Source: Paludibacteraceae bacterium
GTDB taxonomy: Bacteria > Bacteroidota > Bacteroidia > Bacteroidales > Paludibacteraceae
DNA length: 61,295 bases
Assembly: GCA_905235225.1 (NCBI GenBank)
Contig: CAJOKE010000023.1
Span: 1-61,295 of the forward strand
Reading direction: 5' to 3'
Positions 1-8,307 of this stretch are shown in pieces. The notes below the pieces were generated by a model. The model made no database searches. It saw nothing but the letters and a program-made list of their open reading frames with translations, and was not told the DNA's origin. A program made the translations under genes and the position numbers. Numbering within the stretch: position 1 is the stretch's first letter; each line of letters begins with the position of its first letter.

Positions 1-33
1 CCTCACTGTGGTGACAGCTCTGGCGCAACACTC

Positions 34-55
34 GGAGTGCGTTCCGTCGCACTCC
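34..55. terminator. Hairpin at the window edge, possible terminator
   Basis: GGAGTGCG at 34-41 and CGCACTCC at 48-55 form a perfect 8-bp stem with a 6-base loop. It lies just before the 11-bp repeat array at 60. There is no T-run directly after it on the plus strand, so a terminator of an upstream gene outside the window is only one reading; it could also be part of a longer repeated element. Confidence 0.3.
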
Positions 56-59
56 TTCA

Positions 60-103
60 CGTAACCGTCCCGTATCCGTCCCGTAAGCGAGTCGTAAATT
101 TCA
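60..103. repeat. 11-bp tandem repeat array, CGTAACC type, copy 1
   Basis: Three clear units with an exact 11-base period: CGTAACCGTCC (60-70), CGTATCCGTCC (71-81) and CGTAAGCGAGT (82-92), then a decayed unit beginning CGTAAAT. The same units in the same order recur at 27795. In both places the array lies 37 to 70 bp upstream of the -33 box of a plus-strand promoter. Function unknown; a helically phased binding site is possible. Confidence 0.8.
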
Positions 104-139
104 TTTTCTCATTTTTATAACTACAATTATACAAATAAT

Positions 140-171
140 TTTGTGCATTCAAAAAAATTGTATTACCTTTG
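140..171 (+). promoter_or_regulatory. Promoter of the sulfonolipid/Hdr-like operon
   Basis: A Bacteroidetes-type promoter: TTTG at 140-143, 20 bases, then TACCTTTG at 164-171. The expected transcript start, about 178, leaves a leader of some 20 bases before the ATG at 200. AAGGA at 191-195 is a weak ribosome site. No other such promoter was noticed before 9591, which fits a single operon. Confidence 0.75.
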
Positions 172-199
172 CACGAAAATATGTTTATAAAAGGATATT

Positions 200-1276
200 A
201 TGGATAAATTTTTGATTTCAGGTATTCAGCAAGTGGGTGTTGGCACTGAGAATTTTCGCAAATCATGGAACTGGTTTATAGAGATGTTCGGTGTTGATGT
301 GAAGATACTTGAGGATGATACTGTAGCAGAGCGAATGCTGCCCTATACGGGTAACGAACCTCAAAAACGCCACGCTTGTATAGCCGTGAATGTTCAAGGC
401 GGTGGCGGCTTTGAGATATGGCAGTATAGCGAACGGACTCCTGTGCCGGCTAAATTTGCCATAGCAGTCGGCGATTTGGGCGTATTTGCAGCGAAGGTCA
501 AATGCCGCAATGTGTCTGCGTTTCATGATGCGTTAAAGAAAAAATGGAACGAAGTGTCAGACGTAGCGACTATGCCGAACGGAACGAAATGTTTCTATGT
601 CAAAGACTTATACGGCAACTGTTTCCAATTGGTTGAAGATACACATGTTTTTGTAGAACAACATAAATTGACGGGCGGTATTATCGGTGCCATGGTAGGC
701 GTGACGGATATGAAGAAATCCATCGGTTTTTATAGTGAAGTGCTTGGGTATGACAAAATCATTTATGATGAGACCGGCGTTTTCAATGACTGGCAGATGT
801 TAGAATGTGCCAGTGGCAATTACAGACGTGTGCTGCTTGGTACGTCACGACCGCGCAAAGGGGCATTCTCTCAAATGTTCGGCGACAGCACGATAGAACT
901 TGTTCAGGCATTAGACCGCCAACCCCGTAAGATTTATGACGGTCGGTTCTGGGGTGATCCCGGCTTTATTCAGATTTGTTTTGATGTGTCGGGAATGAAA
1001 GAATTAGGTAAGTTCTGTGCCAAAAAAGGTTATCCGTTCACCGTGGACAGTTGCCCCGACGGAGAGGTGTTTGACATGGGTGAGGCATCCGGTCATTTCA
1101 CCTATATAGAAGATCCGGACGGCACACTAATCGAGTTTGTTGAGACATACAAGATTCCTATAGTCAAGGCACTTAACTGGAATCTCGATATGCGCAAACG
1201 CGACTGTGAAAAGCCCTTACCGAAAATGCTGTTCTGGCTGATGGGACAGGTAAGCAAACAAAAAGTAAAAAACTAA
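200..1276 (+). CDS. Two-domain VOC (glyoxalase/dioxygenase fold) protein
   Basis: A 358-residue protein with two vicinal-oxygen-chelate halves (about 5-150 and 160-320). Each half has the paired beta-alpha-beta-beta-beta pattern and ends in a strand carrying an acidic residue (FEIWQ and CFQLVE in the first, TYIEDPDGTLIEFVE in the second). This two-half layout resembles 4-hydroxyphenylpyruvate dioxygenase and related metal enzymes. The usual first-strand histidine is not obvious (IQQVGVG in the first half, GAMVGVT in the second), so metal binding is uncertain. It is the first gene of the operon, 16 bases before the alpha-oxoamine synthase. By position it may act on a sulfonolipid precursor or product, but that is inference; the reaction is unknown. 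The start at 200 fits the promoter at 140-171. Confidence 0.85.
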   Translation: MDKFLISGIQQVGVGTENFRKSWNWFIEMFGVDVKILEDDTVAERMLPYTGNEPQKRHACIAVNVQGGGGFEIWQYSERTPVPAKFAIAVGDLGVFAAKVKCRNVSAFHDALKKKWNEVSDVATMPNGTKCFYVKDLYGNCFQLVEDTHVFVEQHKLTGGIIGAMVGVTDMKKSIGFYSEVLGYDKIIYDETGVFNDWQMLECASGNYRRVLLGTSRPRKGAFSQMFGDSTIELVQALDRQPRKIYDGRFWGDPGFIQICFDVSGMKELGKFCAKKGYPFTVDSCPDGEVFDMGEASGHFTYIEDPDGTLIEFVETYKIPIVKALNWNLDMRKRDCEKPLPKMLFWLMGQVSKQKVKN

Positions 1277-1292
1277 ATTAAAAATATATCGT

Positions 1293-2558
1293 ATGCAAGT
1301 TGACATTTTTGACAAAATCCGTAAATCGACGGGTGGCCCGATAGGTCAGTACCGTGAAAAGGCAGACGGATATTTTGCTTTCCCGAAGTTGGAAGGCGAG
1401 TTGGGACCGCACATGCGCTTTAACGGACAAGAAGTGCTTTGCTGGAGTTTGAATAACTATTTAGGGTTGGCGAACCATCCTGAAATTCGGCGTGTGGATG
1501 CTGAAGCAGCAGCGAAATGGGGTATGGCTTATCCTATGGGAAGCCGTATGATGACCGGTCAAACGGCACTTCATGAAGAACTGGAACGCCGCTTGGCAGC
1601 TTTTGAAAAGAAAGAGGCCGCATTCCTCTTCAACTTCGGATACCAAGGTATCCTTTCGACCATAGATTCATTGGTAAGCCGCCACGATGTAATTGTGTAT
1701 GATGCCGAAGCACATGCCTGTTTGCTGGACGGTATCCGCCTGCATATAGGTGACAAGTTCAAGTTCCGCCACAATGATATAGTTGACTGCGAGAAAGTGC
1801 TTGCCCGTGCTTGCAAAATCGCAGACGAAAAGGGTGGAGGAGTCCTTGTTATTACTGAAGGTGTGTTCGGTATGACCGGCGCATTGGGAATACTTGACCA
1901 AATCGTTGCACTCAAGCAAAAGTATCAATTCCGTTTCATGATTGATGATGCACACGGTTTTGGCGTAATGGGTCCTCACGGTCGCGGTACATCCGAGCAT
2001 TTCGGTGTAATGGACGGAGTGGATTTGTACATTGGTGCATATGCCAAGTCAATGGCAACAATCGGCGGATTTGTCGCTTCCGAAAAGGATATAATCACTT
2101 ATCTGCGCTATAATATGCGTTCGCAGATGTATGCAAAATCTCTCCCGATGCCTATAGTGGAAGGCTGTATGAAACGTCTGGAGATTATTGACAGTCCTGA
2201 AGGCGATGCTCTTCGCCAACAATTGTGGACCGTTACGCATCGTCTGCAAAAAGGATTCCGTGACCTCGGTTACGAAATCGGTCCGGCAGAGGCATGCGTT
2301 ACTCCTGTTCATTTGGCATGTGGTATCAATCAGGCAACGAATATCGCTGTTGATTTGAGAGAGAACTATCATATTTTCTGTTCAATTGTTTGTTATCCGG
2401 TTATTCCTCCCGGAATGCTGATTTTCCGTATCATTCCAACAGCCGCTCATACCATCGAGGATGTTGACCGCACACTGGCTGCGTTCAAAGATATTAAGGA
2501 GCGTCTGGCAAAGGGTGATTACGACAAGGAAATCCCGGATATGGCTCTTATAAAATAA
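1293..2558 (+). CDS. Alpha-oxoamine synthase, probable cysteate acyltransferase (3-ketocapnine synthase)
   Basis: A 421-residue PLP enzyme of the BioF/KBL/serine palmitoyltransferase family, which joins an acyl thioester to an amino acid with loss of CO2. Visible features are the acyl-binding region near H141, the PLP-contacting DDAHGFGVMG (D218, D219, H221), and the Schiff-base lysine K252 in YAKSMATIGGF. Full family length. BioF, glycine C-acetyltransferase and serine palmitoyltransferase share these motifs. The choice of cysteate as substrate comes from context: a ketoreductase overlaps its stop codon and a cysteate-synthase-like gene ends the operon. In Capnocytophaga and Alistipes such enzymes condense cysteate with a fatty acyl thioester to give 3-ketocapnine. 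Cytoplasmic. Serine palmitoyltransferase is the main alternative. Confidence 0.75.
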   Translation: MQVDIFDKIRKSTGGPIGQYREKADGYFAFPKLEGELGPHMRFNGQEVLCWSLNNYLGLANHPEIRRVDAEAAAKWGMAYPMGSRMMTGQTALHEELERRLAAFEKKEAAFLFNFGYQGILSTIDSLVSRHDVIVYDAEAHACLLDGIRLHIGDKFKFRHNDIVDCEKVLARACKIADEKGGGVLVITEGVFGMTGALGILDQIVALKQKYQFRFMIDDAHGFGVMGPHGRGTSEHFGVMDGVDLYIGAYAKSMATIGGFVASEKDIITYLRYNMRSQMYAKSLPMPIVEGCMKRLEIIDSPEGDALRQQLWTVTHRLQKGFRDLGYEIGPAEACVTPVHLACGINQATNIAVDLRENYHIFCSIVCYPVIPPGMLIFRIIPTAAHTIEDVDRTLAAFKDIKERLAKGDYDKEIPDMALIK

Positions 2559-3343
2559 TGAAAAGTGTTTGGATTACAGGTGCATCGTCCGGTATAGGAG
2601 AGGCCTGTGCATATGAATACGCACGAGGTGGGAATCAACTGATTCTCACTTCGTCATCGCGTGAAAAGTTGGAAGGCGTTGCTCAGAAATGTCGGGAAAA
2701 CGGAGCTGCAGATGTGTTGGTGCTACCGTCGGACTTTAGTGATTTGGAAGGAATCAGTCTGTCAGCCCGTACGGCATGGGATGCGTTTGGGGGTATTGAT
2801 ATTCTGTTTTGTAATGCCGGAATCAGTCAGCGCACTTCGGTAGAAGACACATCCATGGATATGGTTCGCCAAATCATGGAAATCAATTATTTTGCCCCGG
2901 TTGCTCTGACCAAGGTTATTTTGCCTTTGATGGTAGCCGCCGGTGGTGGACATATTGCCGTGACAACATCTATTGCAGGCGTGTTCGGCTTCCCTCTACG
3001 ATGTGCCTATAGTTCATCCAAACATGCTTTATACGGTTTCTTTGAAACCCTTCAAGCGGAATATTATGACAAGAATATCCGCGTAACCATAGTCTGCCCG
3101 GGCAGAGTACGTACCAATATCTCTGTCAATGCCTTGGATAAAGGGGGTGAGAAACATGGGACAATGGATCCCGGACAGGACAAAGGTTTGCCTGCACATA
3201 AGGCGGCAAAAAAGATTGTCAAGGCAATTCGCAAGAGCAAACGCGAAGTGCTGATTGGTAGGGGAGAGTTGATAATGGTATATATCAAACGGTTTTTCCC
3301 CGGACTTTGTGCACGCCTGTCACGCTACATCAAACCGATGTGA
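2558..3343 (+). CDS. Short-chain dehydrogenase, probable 3-ketocapnine reductase
   Basis: A 261-residue classical SDR. The N-terminal cofactor motif is TGASSGIG (about residues 7-14), NAG follows near 88-90, the catalytic serine lies in TTSIAG, and the Tyr/Lys pair is in YSSSK. The ATG overlaps the last base of the upstream synthase stop (TAATG), so the two are translationally coupled. Pairing with an alpha-oxoamine synthase is the arrangement expected for reduction of a 3-keto long-chain base, as in sphingolipid and capnine synthesis. A hydrophobic C-terminal stretch (about 230-255, ending in basic residues) may associate with the membrane, as in 3-ketodihydrosphingosine reductases. The substrate is inferred from context. 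Confidence 0.75.
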   Translation: MKSVWITGASSGIGEACAYEYARGGNQLILTSSSREKLEGVAQKCRENGAADVLVLPSDFSDLEGISLSARTAWDAFGGIDILFCNAGISQRTSVEDTSMDMVRQIMEINYFAPVALTKVILPLMVAAGGGHIAVTTSIAGVFGFPLRCAYSSSKHALYGFFETLQAEYYDKNIRVTIVCPGRVRTNISVNALDKGGEKHGTMDPGQDKGLPAHKAAKKIVKAIRKSKREVLIGRGELIMVYIKRFFPGLCARLSRYIKPM

Positions 3344-3372
3344 TGACAGACGGAGAATAATATCCTAACATT

Positions 3373-4098
3373 ATGGAAAATCAAACCTCACAAAACGCCA
3401 AACCGAAAAATCTGTTTGACGAATTATATAAGGACTACCGCTTCCGCGAGGGCTTTCATACATGTATCAACTGTGGTACATGTACAGCCATTTGTCCGGC
3501 AGCGGAGTTCTATTGCTACGACCCGCGTAAAATCGTGACGACAGTAGAGACCAAGGATGACGAAAAAATAGAGGAACTGCTGAAGTCAGATACGATATGG
3601 TATTGCGGAGAATGTATGAGTTGTGTTACCCGCTGCCCGCGTAAGAATGGACCGGGATTGGTCGTGATGGCACTGCGTGAATTAAGTATCCGGCTTGGAT
3701 ACTTTGTTGAAAGCGAAAAGGGACGCCAATTATTGCCTTTGATGCATGCATTAGCCGGTTCAACTCTTAAATACGGTTATTGTATCCACCCGAAAATGTT
3801 CAAGTGGGAAAACCACAAGGAATCGGGACCTGTATTCAAATGGCATTTGGAACACCTTGAACAGTCTTTGGCAAGATTAGGTGCCAATTATATGGGAGAT
3901 GGCCCCGGCATCTTAAGAAAAATACCCCAAGAGTCATTGGATGAAGTAAAAGCTATCTTTGATGTAACGGGGGCAACTGAAAGAATGAAACTTATTGAGG
4001 AGTACTCTGCCAAAAAAGCAAGAGAAATGGGATTGACAGATGAGGAATATGAACAACGTGCATTTGAGTACTGTTCAGATAAACACTTTAACAGATAA
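3373..4098 (+). CDS. HdrC-like iron-sulfur subunit (first copy)
   Basis: A 241-residue protein with two [4Fe-4S] motifs: C31, C34, C37, C41 (CINCGTCTAIC) and C78, C81, C84, C88 (CGECMSCVTRC). This is the dicluster layout of heterodisulfide reductase subunit C and of related sulfur-metabolism HdrC proteins. The C-terminal half (about 115-241) is longer than in methanogen HdrC and holds no further cysteine motif. It starts 29 bases after the reductase and ends 5 bases before the HdrB-like gene. The expected role is electron relay between an HdrA-like flavoprotein and an HdrB-like CCG subunit. The real partner and substrate are unknown; methanogen coenzymes M and B are not expected here. Confidence 0.85.
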   Translation: MENQTSQNAKPKNLFDELYKDYRFREGFHTCINCGTCTAICPAAEFYCYDPRKIVTTVETKDDEKIEELLKSDTIWYCGECMSCVTRCPRKNGPGLVVMALRELSIRLGYFVESEKGRQLLPLMHALAGSTLKYGYCIHPKMFKWENHKESGPVFKWHLEHLEQSLARLGANYMGDGPGILRKIPQESLDEVKAIFDVTGATERMKLIEEYSAKKAREMGLTDEEYEQRAFEYCSDKHFNR

Positions 4099-4103
4099 TA
4101 AGT

Positions 4104-5174
4104 ATGATTAAAGACGGAAAACAAAAAATATGGAGTGACTATCAGAAGGAAATTCCTGATGACCATTGGTATTATGTACGCAGTTGTATTCGCCAGAATT
4201 TCTTTCCCGGTAGCGAGCGGTTCTTTCTTGAGATAACGCGCAACGTACTTGGTAAAGATATGTACGAAACTCCGCATCACACTACCTGTGGCGGCATAGC
4301 TTATCATACAGAGAGTATTCCGCAAGAGACAGCCATGACAATGGTGGCAAGGCAATTTGCACTTATGACCGAAGCGGGTTATGAGAATTATTGCCCCAGT
4401 TGCATCACCTCGTTTGGTAACTATGTGGAGACATTGGAGACATGGCGTGAATTCCCGGAATTGGAAGCCAAGATACGCGAAAATCTATGGAAAGCATGCA
4501 AACGGGAGTTTAACAAGCCAAAGTATATTGCCCATACAAGTGACTTGATATATCACTGGCGCGATGATATACGTAAGAAAGCAAAGCACCTGTTAATCAA
4601 TAAGGAAACAGGTGAGCCGCTCCGTATAGTAGAGCATATAGGCTGCCATTACTCCAAGATGTTCCCGCATAAGGGAATAGGAGGTGCCGAGTATCCATAT
4701 GTATTAGCCGGTATGGTTGAGAGTTGGGGCGGTAAAGTAATTGATTATCCTGAACGCCGCCATTGTTGCGGGTTCGGATTCCGGCAATATCTGGTCCAAG
4801 CCAATCGTGGTTATAGTGTGTCCAATACCCATAAAAAATTTGAGTCAATGGAACCATATAAGCCGGATGCAATCATAACCAATTGTCCGGGATGTCCTTA
4901 TTTTCTTGATCGCTGGCAATATGTTATTGCCGAGCAAACAGGCAAAACATACGGCGAAAACGGATATGGAATACCTGTTTTTACGTATGAAGAAATTGCC
5001 GGCTTGGTACTCGGATATGACCCATGGGATCTTGGGCTGCAACTGCATCAGGTTGCCGTTGAACCGCTACTTAATAAAATGGGCGTAGAATATGACCCGA
5101 AAGCCAAATATTTAGGACTGAACAAAGAGGATATTATGCGTCCTGAAATGCCTAACTCAATTAAATGTTGTTGA
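4104..5174 (+). CDS. HdrB-like subunit with two CCG domains
   Basis: A 356-residue cytoplasmic protein of the HdrB/CCG family. CCG-type cysteine clusters are visible twice: TTCGG with CPSC in the N-terminal half, and IGCH, HCCGFGF and NCPGCPYF in the C-terminal half. In HdrB such motifs hold non-cubane [4Fe-4S] clusters that cleave a disulfide, and in sulfur-oxidising Hdr-like complexes they act on sulfur carriers. It is longer than methanogen HdrB (about 290) because of an N-terminal extension of roughly 50 residues. The first motif has TTCGG rather than CCG, so one cluster may be altered. It lies between the HdrC-like and HdrA-like genes with gaps of 5 and 1 bases, so a complex of the three is very likely. 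Confidence 0.85.
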   Translation: MIKDGKQKIWSDYQKEIPDDHWYYVRSCIRQNFFPGSERFFLEITRNVLGKDMYETPHHTTCGGIAYHTESIPQETAMTMVARQFALMTEAGYENYCPSCITSFGNYVETLETWREFPELEAKIRENLWKACKREFNKPKYIAHTSDLIYHWRDDIRKKAKHLLINKETGEPLRIVEHIGCHYSKMFPHKGIGGAEYPYVLAGMVESWGGKVIDYPERRHCCGFGFRQYLVQANRGYSVSNTHKKFESMEPYKPDAIITNCPGCPYFLDRWQYVIAEQTGKTYGENGYGIPVFTYEEIAGLVLGYDPWDLGLQLHQVAVEPLLNKMGVEYDPKAKYLGLNKEDIMRPEMPNSIKCC

Positions 5175-5175
5175 T

Positions 5176-6186
5176 ATGAAAGAAAATGTAGTTATTATAG
5201 GGGGTGGGGTAGCCGGAATGGAAGCTGCAAAACAGTTGTTATCCCTTGGCTATCAGCCGTTTATTGTGGAGAAAAGCAACCATCTTGGCGGCCATGTTGC
5301 CGAATGGCATAAGTTATTTCCTGACATGGCATCCACAAAAGACCTTATTAAGAGCATGACAGCCGATATCCGTGACGCAAATGTTTTCCTTGAGACACAA
5401 GTAAACTCTATTTCCCGTGAACGGGACGGATACAGCCTTTTTCTAAGTAACGGTATAAATATCAAGGCAAAAGCTGTTCTTTTCTCAACCGGCTTTAAGT
5501 TATTTGATGCCACTAAAAAGGAAGAGTACGGATACGGTATATATGACCGTGTTATTACAAATGCGGATCTTGAGGCTTGGATGAATGGTAATAAAGATTC
5601 TCGTATTCCACGTAGTCCTAAGGCAATCGGTTTTGTACATTGTGTCGGTTCGCGTGACCTTAAAGCCGGTAATAGCCAATGCTCTAAGGTGTGTTGTATG
5701 ACCGCCATTAAACAAGCAATTGAAATGAAGGAACGTTACGCGAACACTGAGGTTTATTGTTTTTATATGGATCTTCGCTTGTTCGGAAAGAAATATGAAG
5801 ACTTTTACATCAACGCGCAACGTGATTTTGGAATCCACTTCGTTCGCGGGCGCGTTTCTGAAGTTGGCGAAACAATAGATGGTCGTGTTCAGGTCAAGGC
5901 AGAAGATACATTAATCGGCAAACCTGTAAAAATACAACTGGATCTTCTTGTGCTGATGGCAGGTATGTCATGCAATACACAGTTACAGAATTTGACTAAT
6001 CAAGCTAAATTGGAATTTGATTCGGACGGTTTCCTTAAGAGTAAAGATAATATCACTTCAATAATTGAATCCGGACAACCCGGAATCTTCTATGCGGGGG
6101 CTTGTACGGGAACGAAAACTGTTCCGGAAACAATATCGGAAGCGCGAGCAGCAGCGTTGGCTATTCATAACTATATAAATAAATAA
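5176..6186 (+). CDS. HdrA-like FAD protein, short form
   Basis: A 336-residue flavoprotein. The N-terminal dinucleotide motif GGGVAGMEAA (about 9-18) and the HdrA signature CVGSRD followed by CSKVCCMTAIKQA identify the HdrA family; the latter cysteines hold a cluster in HdrA. A second FAD-contact segment is YAGACTGTK near the C-terminus. Methanogen HdrA (650 residues or more) carries ferredoxin domains; this protein ends right after the FAD domain and has none, like the short HdrA of some bacterial sulfur loci. Whether it bifurcates electrons is therefore open. It is separated by one base from both flanking Hdr-like genes. It probably passes electrons between a soluble donor and the HdrC/HdrB pair. 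Confidence 0.8.
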   Translation: MKENVVIIGGGVAGMEAAKQLLSLGYQPFIVEKSNHLGGHVAEWHKLFPDMASTKDLIKSMTADIRDANVFLETQVNSISRERDGYSLFLSNGINIKAKAVLFSTGFKLFDATKKEEYGYGIYDRVITNADLEAWMNGNKDSRIPRSPKAIGFVHCVGSRDLKAGNSQCSKVCCMTAIKQAIEMKERYANTEVYCFYMDLRLFGKKYEDFYINAQRDFGIHFVRGRVSEVGETIDGRVQVKAEDTLIGKPVKIQLDLLVLMAGMSCNTQLQNLTNQAKLEFDSDGFLKSKDNITSIIESGQPGIFYAGACTGTKTVPETISEARAAALAIHNYINK

Positions 6187-6187
6187 T

Positions 6188-6502
6188 ATGAATTTTGGCT
6201 TTACACTTTCTCCCAGTTCTTCTATAGATTTATCCAAACTGGACTACACGACCTACGAACATTTACTGATGGTGGAGCCAACTGCAGCCGTCTGCATGAA
6301 TTGTGGTTCTTGTGGTGCGACTTGCACTGTTTCATCCTATAAAGGTATGTCTGTTCGGAAACTGCTAACCGGTTTGCAACGCGGACAGGATATGCACTCA
6401 ATGCTTTCATCTTGTATGCTTTGTGGAAAATGCTCGATGGTTTGTCCTCGCGGTGTTAATACCAGACATATACTATTAACCCTTTGCCAGATTTATGATT
6501 GA
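6188..6502 (+). CDS. HdrC-like iron-sulfur subunit (second, minimal copy)
   Basis: A 104-residue protein that is little more than two [4Fe-4S] motifs: C36, C39, C42, C46 (CMNCGSCGATC) and CMLCGKCSMVC in the C-terminal third. It differs from the first HdrC-like gene in length and sequence. It overlaps the next gene by 8 bases. Placed between the flavoprotein and the membrane fusion, it is the likely wire between the soluble Hdr-like complex and the membrane protein. This is inference from gene order. Confidence 0.8.
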   Translation: MNFGFTLSPSSSIDLSKLDYTTYEHLLMVEPTAAVCMNCGSCGATCTVSSYKGMSVRKLLTGLQRGQDMHSMLSSCMLCGKCSMVCPRGVNTRHILLTLCQIYD

Positions 6503-8303
6503 TCGTATCCCTTCCGGATTTCATCCGTTCGTAATACCGTTTCTGGTAGGTATGGCATTTGTGCTGACCTATTGTATCGGTGCCATGATACGTACTATTT
6601 ACCAATTGCCATGGCAAGACCGAAAACGGTTCTATATTTCACTTATTACACCGAAAATAATGTGGAAGAACATTAAGGATATTTTCCTTAACTGTTTGAT
6701 TCACGTTAAGTTATGGAAACGTAACAAACTATTTGGTTACATGCACTCTTCCATTGCCTTCGGTTGGTTTATGATTATTTTGTTGGGACATATAGAGGTG
6801 TTGCTCTTTGTTCCCGGACGTATAAATCTATTCTATTATCCAATCTTCTTCAATTATTTTGTTGCGGAAGATGATGTAACGTTGCGTGGTTCACTTCTGT
6901 TCTTCCTGATGGACTTTTTCCTACTCATTATTATGAGCGGTATTGCTTTGGCAATGGCACGACGAGTTAAGAACTATATGTTTGGTGTCAAACGTATGGC
7001 TCGTCCGACATTCCTTAATGTGGTGGGATTATATTCATTGTGGGCTATTTTCCCCCTGCGTTGGTTGGCAGAGAGTTTTACGGCGCATATCTCCGGCGGT
7101 TCGTTCTTGACTATTCCGGCAAACTGGCTATTCCGTCAATTCTTAGGCAATGAACTTTATATGTTGCCAACATGGTGGGCATATTCAATCGCACTTTGTA
7201 TTTTTATGTGTGTGTTGCCGTTTACCCGATATATGCACATTCCTGCGGAAATGCTGCTTATTCCTTTGCGAAATGCCGGACTTAAAGTCCGTAATTCACG
7301 CAAGGGATTTGCCCGAGTAGAGGTATTCTCTTGCCCGAACTGCGGCGTATGTATTGACGCTTGTCCGATGACAGTAGATCGGCAAAATGTAAAAGATTGT
7401 ACGGTTTATCTGACCCGCCAAATGCGCCGCAATAACGAAAAACGCATTCAGGAAATTAGTGATAAGTGTTTGCTTTGCGGCAAATGTGAAGAGGTATGTC
7501 AAGTCGGGGTTGAGGGACCGAAATTGCGTATTCTTGAGCGCGCCCGGCGGGATTATATCGTTCCGTTCGTTCATCCACCTTTGCAGGAAAATAACGATAC
7601 TGCCGTTGCCCCCGTATTATATTTTGCAGGTTGTATGACTCATTTGACACCCAAAATACCACAGGCAATCAGTGAAATCTTAACTAAAGCAGGCATTAAT
7701 TATCGCTGGCTGGACAAAGACGGTGGTTTATGTTGCGGAAGACCGATGTTCACTGCCGGTCGTATAAACGAGGCCAAAACAATTGTTGCTAATTTGGAGC
7801 AACAGATTGTTAACTCCGGAGCAAGGATTTTACTCGTTTCATGTCCGATTTGCTATAAAATGTTCCGCGAGAATTATAATCTCAAACATGTTAAAGTTGT
7901 GCATTATGCCGATTACTTTAATGACCTGATCAAGCAAGGACGTATTAAACTTGAAAAGAGCGATTTATGTTATGTTTATCATGATCCTTGTGAATTGGGG
8001 CGGGGCTGCGGAATGTATGACCAACCGCGCAAACTCATCGCGCAAGCTGCAGGTATTTCGGAAGCACAGCATATCCGTGAGGAGAGTATTTGTTGTGGTG
8101 GTTCGCTTGGATCTTTGTCGCTAACATTTGCACAACGCGAAAATATGACTAAAGCCGCACTTCAGAATCTTTATTCATCCCGTGCTGATGCTATTGCTAC
8201 AGCTTGTCCGCTATGTCTGTCCACTTTTGCACGATATGCAGACAGACCTGTTCGTGACTTGGCTGAAGTGATTAATGATCAAATAGTAACTGAAAAGAAA
8301 TAA
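6495..8303 (+). CDS. Membrane fusion: cytochrome-b-like domain plus iron-sulfur/CCG domain (HdrED or DsrMK-like)
   Basis: A 602-residue fusion. The first 260 residues hold about five membrane helices (near 10-32, 82-105, 135-155, 170-195, 220-243), with histidines in or near helices (YMHSSIAFGW, LLGHIEVLLF, RYMHIPAE) that could bind haem b. This is like HdrE, DsrM and nitrate reductase gamma. Two [4Fe-4S] motifs follow (CPNCGVCIDAC, CLLCGKCEEVC). Two CCG domains come last (AGCM, LCCGRP, CPIC; then DPCELG, ICCGGS, CPLC), as in HdrD/DsrK. Such proteins couple the quinone pool to a thiol/disulfide or sulfur substrate. It starts inside the second HdrC-like gene. A second CCG protein beside the HdrB-like one is notable: the operon may have two thiol-active sites, one soluble and one membrane-bound. 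Confidence 0.85.
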   Translation: MIDRIPSGFHPFVIPFLVGMAFVLTYCIGAMIRTIYQLPWQDRKRFYISLITPKIMWKNIKDIFLNCLIHVKLWKRNKLFGYMHSSIAFGWFMIILLGHIEVLLFVPGRINLFYYPIFFNYFVAEDDVTLRGSLLFFLMDFFLLIIMSGIALAMARRVKNYMFGVKRMARPTFLNVVGLYSLWAIFPLRWLAESFTAHISGGSFLTIPANWLFRQFLGNELYMLPTWWAYSIALCIFMCVLPFTRYMHIPAEMLLIPLRNAGLKVRNSRKGFARVEVFSCPNCGVCIDACPMTVDRQNVKDCTVYLTRQMRRNNEKRIQEISDKCLLCGKCEEVCQVGVEGPKLRILERARRDYIVPFVHPPLQENNDTAVAPVLYFAGCMTHLTPKIPQAISEILTKAGINYRWLDKDGGLCCGRPMFTAGRINEAKTIVANLEQQIVNSGARILLVSCPICYKMFRENYNLKHVKVVHYADYFNDLIKQGRIKLEKSDLCYVYHDPCELGRGCGMYDQPRKLIAQAAGISEAQHIREESICCGGSLGSLSLTFAQRENMTKAALQNLYSSRADAIATACPLCLSTFARYADRPVRDLAEVINDQIVTEKK

Positions 8304-8307
8304 ATAT

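Noticed and set aside
1293..2558. BioF or glycine C-acetyltransferase
   Set aside because: No biotin or threonine-degradation genes are nearby, whereas an SDR is coupled to it and a cysteate-synthase-like gene closes the operon.
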